Below, one piece after another: positions 58,869 to 64,000 of a stretch of DNA of 64,000 bases (position 1 is its first letter; every line of letters begins with the position of its first letter). The position numbers and the translations under genes were made by a program. The notes below the pieces were generated by a model that saw nothing but the letters and a program-made list of their open reading frames with translations, did not search any database and was not told where the DNA came from. Location: contig JAUCBJ010007900.1 in the NCBI GenBank assembly GCA_032718475.1, positions 113,353 through 177,352 on the forward strand, read 5' to 3'. The stretch comes from Nemertoderma westbladi (taxonomy: Eukaryota > Xenacoelomorpha > Nemertodermatida > Nemertodermatidae).

Positions 58869-61800
58869 GTAAAAATATCCGACCCAGTGCAGTGCCAGAA
58901 CTGAAACAGGTAAAAATATCCGACCCAGTGCCAGAACCTCAACAGGTAAACATATCCGACCCAGTACCAGAACCGAAACAGGTAAAAATATCCGACCCAG
59001 TACCAGAACCGAAACAAGCAAAAATATCCAACCCAGTACCAGAACCGAAACAGGTCAAAATATCCGACCCAGTACTAGAACCGAAACAGGTGAAAATATC
59101 CGACCCAGTACCAGAACCGAAACAGGTGAAAATATCCGACCCAGTACCAGAACCGAAACAGGTAAAAATATCCGACCCAGTACCAGAACCGAAACAGGTA
59201 AAAATATCCGACCCAGTACCAGAACCGAAACAGGTAAAAATATCCGACCCAGTATCAGAACCGAAACAGGTAAAAATATCCGAGCCAGTACCAGAACCGA
59301 AACAGGTAAAAATATCCGACCCAGTACCAGAACCGAAACAGGTAAAAATATCCGACCCAGTACCAGAACTGAAACAGGTAAAAATATCCGACCCAGTACC
59401 AGAACCGAAATAGATAAAAATATCCGACCCAGTACCAGAACCAAAACAGGTAAAAATATCCGACAAATTTCCGACCCAGTACCAGAACCGAAACAGGTAA
59501 AAATATCCGACCCAGTACCAGAACGGAAACAGGTAAAAATATCCGACCCAGTACCAGAACCGAAACAGGTAAAAATATCCGACCCAGTACCAGAACCGAA
59601 ACAGGTAAAAATATCCGACCCAGTACCAGAACCGAAACAGGTAAAAATATCCAACCCAGTACCAGAACTGAAACAGGTAAAAATATCCGACCCAGTACCA
59701 GAACTGAAACAGGTAAAAATATCCGACCCAGGACCAGAACCGAAACAGGTAAAAATATCCGACCCAGTACCAGAACCGAAACAGGTAAAAATATCCGACC
59801 CAGTACCAGAACCGAAACAGGTAAAAATATCCGACCCAGTACCAGAACTGAAACAGGTAAAAATATCCGACCCAGTACCAGAACTGAAACAGGTAAAAAT
59901 ATCCGACCCAGTACCAGAACTGAAACAGGTAAAAATATCCGACCCAGTACCAGAACTGAAACAGGTAAAAATATCCGACCCAGTACCAGAACCGAAACAG
60001 GTAAAAATATCCGACCCAGTACCAGAACCGAAACAGGTAAAAATATCCGACCCAGTACCAGAACTGAAACAGGTAAAAATATCCGACCCAGTACCAGAAC
60101 CGAAATAGATAAAAATATCCGACCCAGTACCAGAACCGAAATAGGTAAAAATATCCGACCCAGTACCAGAACCGAAACAGGTAAAAATATCCGACCCAGT
60201 ACCAGAACTGAAACAGGTAAAAATATCCGACCCAGTACCAGAACTGAAACAGGTAAAAATATCCGACCCAGTACCAGAACGGAAACAGGTAAAAATATCC
60301 GACCCAGTACCAGAACCGAAACAGGTAAAAATATCCGACCCAGTACCAGAACCGAAACAGGTAAAAATATCCGACCCAGTACCAGAACCGAAACAGGTAA
60401 AAATATCCGACCCAGTACCAGAACTGAAACAGGTAAAAATATCCGACCCAGTACCAGAACTGAAACAGGTAAAAATATCCGACCCAGTACCAGAACTGAA
60501 ACAGGTAAAAATATCCGACCCAGTACCAGAACTGAAACAGGTAAAAATATCCGACCCAGTACCAGAAGCGAAACAGGTAAAAATATCCGACCCAGTACCA
60601 TAACCGAAACAGGTAAAAATATCCGACCCAGGACCAGAACCGAAACAGGTAAAAATATCCGACCCAGTACCAGAACCGAAACAGGTAAAAATATCCGACC
60701 CAGTACCAGAACCGAAACAGGTAAAAATATCCGACCCAGTACCAGAACTGAAACAGGTAAAAATATCCGACCCAGTACCAGAACTGAAACAGGTAAAAAT
60801 ATCCGACCCAGTACCAGAACTGAAACAGGTAAAAATATCCGACCCAGTACCAGAACTGAAACAGGTAAAAATATCCGACCCAGTACCAGAACCGAAACAG
60901 GTAAAAATATCCGACCCAGTACCAGAACCGAAACAGGTAAAAATATCCGACCCAGTACCAGAACTGAAACAGGTAAAAATATCCGACCCAGTACCAGAAC
61001 CGAAATAGATAAAAATATCCGACCCAGTACCAGAACCGAAATAGGTAAAAATATCCGACCCAGTACCAGAACCGAAACAGGTAAAAATATCCGACCCAGT
61101 ACCAGAACTGAAACAGGTAAAAATATCCGACCCAGTACCAGAACTGAAACAGGTAAAAATATCCGACCCAGTACCAGAACTGAAACAGGTAAAAATATCC
61201 GACCCAGTACCAGAACTGAAACGGGTGAAAATATCCGACCCAGTACCAGAACCGAAACAGGTAAAAATATCCGACCCAGTACCAGAACCGAAACAGGTAA
61301 AAATATCCGACCCAGTACCAGAACTGAAGCAGGTAAAAATATCTGACCCAGTACCAGAACTGAAACAGGTAAAAATATCCGACCCAGTACCAGAACTGAA
61401 ACAGGTAAAAATATCCGACCCAGTACCAGAACTGAAACAGGTAAAAATATCCGACCCAGGCCCAGAACCGAAACAGGTAAAAATATCCGACCCAGTACCA
61501 GAACCTAAACAGGTAAAAATATCCGACCCAGTACCAGAAGCGAAACAGGTAAAAATATCCGACCCAGTACCAGAACCGAAACAGGTAAAAATATCCGACC
61601 CAGTACCAGAACTGAAACAGGTAAAAATATCCGACCCAGTACCAGAACCGAAACAGGTAAAAATATCCGACCCAGTACCAGAACCGAAACAGGTAAAAAT
61701 ATCCGACCCAGTACCAGAACCGAAACAGGTAAAAATATCCGACCCAGTACCAGAACCGAAACAGGTAAAAATATCCGACCCAGTACCAGAACCGAAACAG

Positions 61801-62594
61801 GTAAAAATATCCGACCCAGTACCAGAACCGAAACAGGTAAAAATATCCGACCCAGTACCAGAACCGAAACAGGTAAAAATATCCGACCCAGTACCAGAAC
61901 CGAAACAGGTAAAAATATCCGACCCAGTACCAGAACTGAAACAGGTAAAAATATCCGACCCAGTACCAGAACCGAAACAGGTAAAAATATCCGACCCAGT
62001 ACCAGAACCGAAACAGGTAAAAATATCCGACCCAGTACCAGAACCGAAACAGGTAAAAATATCCGACCCAGTACCAGAACCGAAACAGGTAAAAATATCC
62101 GACCCAGTACCAGAACCGAAACAGGTAAAAATATCCGACCCAGTACCAGAACCGAAACAGGTAAAAATATCCGACCCAGTACCAGAACCGAAACAGGTAA
62201 AAATATCCGACCCAGTACCAGAACCGAAACAGGTAAAAATATCCGACCCAGTACCAGAACCGAAACAGGTAAAAATATCCGACCCAGTACCAGAACCGAA
62301 ACAGGTAAAAATATCCGACCCAGTACCCGAACCGAAACAGGTATAAATATCCGACCCATTACCAGAACCCAAACAGGTGAAAATATCCGACCCATTTCCA
62401 GAACCTAAACGGGTGAAAATATCCGACCCATTTCCAGAACCCAAACAGGTGAAAATATCCGACCCATTTCCAGAACCTAAACGGGTGAAAATATCCGACC
62501 CATTTCCAGAACCTAAACGGGTGAAAATATCCGACCCATTTCCAGAATCTAAACGGGTGAAAATATCCGACCCATTACCAGAACGAAAACTAAC
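58839..62594 (+). repeat. 36-bp minisatellite in intron 5, built on the exon 5 boundary
   Basis: About 104 copies of GTAAAAATATCCGACCCAGT + ACCAGAACCGAAACAG. Each copy ends and the next begins with CAG|GTAAAA, a good donor. The unit is a multiple of three and keeps the exon frame (VKISDPVPEPKQ), so long plus-strand stretches stay open (for example 61225-62346), but TAG stops at 59409-59411, 60105-60107, 60140-60142 and 61005-61007 and indels near 58890 and 59465 break it. Block duplication is visible around the GAAATAGATAAAA variants (about 60105 and 61005, 900 bp apart). The right edge (62360-62594) switches to a TTTCCAGAACCTAAACGG variant. Confidence 0.95.
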
Positions 62595-62822
62595 ATAATA
62601 TGTTTTAATAGTTTTTTTCATAATATTCCAGAGATGGCGAATTTTGAATGTTTTGGGGCACTTAAGTCCATATATGGTCTATATATTAATAATAAGTTCG
62701 AAACTGTAATAGGATCCACGTTTTCCATAAGTTTTAAGCTGGTATCCTGGATTCTGGAGTGGATGTTTAGTAGAGGAGCCGCGATCTCGATTGGGACTGC
62801 AGTTTAATAATGTTTTGTCTAG

Positions 62823-62976
62823 GTGAGGAGGCAACGAAATCGCGAAAGGCGAGAAGAACGAAGAACGCGTAGATTGGAACATTTACGAACAATGTACGAT
62901 CATTCGCACCTCAACGAGGTCAACGCCAATAGATTAATAGACAAACGAACGCGGGAATTTGAATTCGTCAGAGGAG
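62823..62976 (+). CDS. coding exon 6, arginine-rich
   Basis: The acceptor TAATGTTTTGTCTAG ends at 62822; the donor GGAG|GTGAAA is at 62977. It starts in phase 0 (matching exon 5) and ends in phase 1. It reads VRRQRNRERREERRTRRLEH, then LRTMYDHSHLNEVNANRL and DKRTREFEFVRG. The dense arginine stretch (residues 259-276) could act as a nuclear localisation signal or nucleic-acid contact; that is inference from composition only. The following intron is 143 bp with no array. Confidence 0.8.
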
Positions 62977-63119
62977 GTGAAATATTAATTATTTACTTAC
63001 TTAATTACAGTTACATACAGACCTTACATGGGAGGCCTGTAAATAAATCAATACTTAATGAATTCTCACTACGCGTCATTTTAAACAGGAGAATATAAAT
63101 TATATTGTTCACCTTACAG

Positions 63120-63769
63120 GTAAAAATACATTTTCTCCATCTCCAACGAAGAGTAAAATACCTAGACAACGCGTGGAGGGAGAACCTATAACAGAACCTT
63201 TAGCTTTAGAGGCCGGAGGGGGAATAATCTTACCAGCTGTAGATGTGAGACACACCCCTCTGAGTTACAGAGAAGGGTGGGTTAGAATTCCCGCAAGCGA
63301 GGTCGTTATCGCTAAGTCACCTCTACCACCGCGACGCGCTAATCATGGGCGTAAAATCGTAGGACAAACTGCGCACGTTGACACACGTGGGACCACTACA
63401 GACGGTAGACATACACCGACAGATGGTAGACACACTCCCCTAGCGCCCGTCGACGGTAGAAATACACCTCTAAGTTATCGGGAAGGTCGTCTAACTCCGG
63501 AGATAACCCTGGAGAGTAGTCGAACTGTAACCGAAACAGATAGAATCCCAAACGGAGATATTTATAGGAACGGTGCACCCCTGAATAACAAGCCGAACTC
63601 CCCCAACGTAAAGGAGTGGCCGATAGCTTTGGAGCAAATTCTTTCAGATTGTGATGTTAAGGAGCCCCGAGTAAAGAATATGTTTTGGACTAATTATTTA
63701 CGAATTGGTATAAAGGATAAAAATAATCAAGTTTTACCTGACGGGAAATCCACCAGTATTTTGGTCTAA
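63120..63769 (+). CDS. terminal coding exon 7 of the seven-exon gene
   Basis: The acceptor TTGTTCACCTTACAG ends at 63119. It starts in phase 1 and runs to TAA at 63767-63769, giving residues 311-525. The sequence starts KNTFSPSPTKSKIPRQRVEG and is Pro/Arg/Thr-rich, with short internal repeats: RHTPLSYREG near residue 354 and RNTPLSYREG near 424, with two copies of DGRHTP between them. The last 50 residues (EWPIALEQILSDCDVKEPRV, NMFWTNYLRIGIKD) look like a small folded segment. No family recognised. The clean open frame and correct junction argue that this is a working gene end. Confidence 0.85.
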
Positions 63770-63935
63770 TTGCATAATTATTATATACTCGGTGTTATAC
63801 TGTATATACAGTAGTTGCAAAACGTATTGTTGAAATCATCATATAAACAAAATCATGAGCATAAATTTATATACAAACCCCTTTAACTCTAAAAACGCTG
63901 GGGGGGTTTTTGCTGGCTAGGGCCTATACCTACTA

Positions 63936-63941
63936 AATAAA
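63936..63941 (+). promoter_or_regulatory. polyadenylation signal of the seven-exon gene
   Basis: AATAAA lies 167 bp past the stop codon, giving a 3' UTR of about 190 bp. No other AATAAA lies between the stop and this site. Confidence 0.5.
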
Positions 63942-64000
63942 ATTCGGTTGTGCCATCTTTCAGAAACATTTACGATGTCAGTATAATATCAAAATGTTTC

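Larger units (their letters stand above)
15311..63941 (+). other. seven-exon gene model, 525-residue unrecognised protein
   Basis: Coding exons: 15311-15472, 15892-16059, 24053-24212, 56017-56122, 58691-58868, 62823-62976, 63120-63769. Junction phases are 0, 0, 1, 2, 0 and 1; every pair matches, and the sum is 1578 nt (525 codons plus stop) with no internal stop. All introns are GT-AG. Coding sequence is about 3% of the span because introns 2, 3 and 5 are full of minisatellites whose monomers repeat the local exon/intron boundary. The protein is hydrophilic, with no membrane segment seen: Ser/Thr-rich N-terminus, Lys/Glu helix (about 39-90), acidic middle, Arg/Lys-rich segments (about 200-225 and 259-276), and a Pro-rich C-terminal third with small internal repeats. 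I do not recognise the family. Exons upstream or in the large introns could be missing. Confidence 0.75.

Noticed and set aside
61225-62346. Long plus-strand ORF of VKISDPVPEPKQ repeats as an independent gene
   Set aside because: It is an in-frame echo of exon 5 within intron 5. Stops and indels separate it from exon 5, and each unit is bounded by a donor sequence.
59055-62621. 1188-codon minus-strand ORF with GSGTGSDIFTCF repeats
   Set aside because: It is the complement of the 36-bp array. The array derives from the plus-strand exon 5 boundary, and the minus frame has no flanking gene structure.

Overview
The window is animal (metazoan) genomic DNA, AT-rich and repeat-rich, most likely from an invertebrate. 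It has multi-exon genes with GT-AG introns, non-LTR retrotransposons with FADD-box reverse transcriptases, a tRNA-derived SINE, hAT-like and MITE-type DNA elements, AATAAA signals, and three TTAGGG-like units read on the minus strand. A marine invertebrate is a guess from general sequence flavour; the species cannot be fixed from sequence alone.

Layout. 1-8.5 kb is a nest of mobile elements: a CR1/Jockey-group LINE end with tandem repeats behind it; a decayed relative split by a 1.48-kb hAT-like element; then a 52-bp repeat array that contains an RTE-like LINE, itself split by a tRNA-derived SINE with a perfect 12-bp target duplication. 8.5-15 kb holds little coding sequence: a threefold 32-bp repeat, two copies of a terminal-inverted-repeat MITE flanking a 1.8-kb 22-bp array, and a pyrimidine-rich 22-bp array. 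From 15.3 kb to the end, I reconstruct one plus-strand gene of seven coding exons (15311-15472, 15892-16059, 24053-24212, 56017-56122, 58691-58868, 62823-62976, 63120-63769). All splice phases agree and the exons total 1578 nt, encoding a 525-residue basic, charged, low-complexity protein that I do not recognise. An intronless PGAP2-like gene lies antisense in its second intron.

The outstanding feature is the gene's introns. Introns 2, 3 and 5 are filled by minisatellites of about 3 kb (46/47-bp unit), about 32 kb (34-bp unit) and 3.8 kb (36-bp unit). In each case the first monomer overlaps the 3' end of the preceding exon, and every monomer repeats the last 16-30 exon bases plus the 5' splice donor and first intron bases. 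Tandem amplification has therefore started three separate times at an exon/intron boundary of one gene, leaving roughly 65, 900 and 100 tandem donor-like sites. The 34-bp array also has kilobase-scale higher-order duplications and has received two insertions of the same RTE-like LINE family seen at 5.7 kb. The very long minus-strand ORFs across these arrays are artefacts of stop-free repeats.
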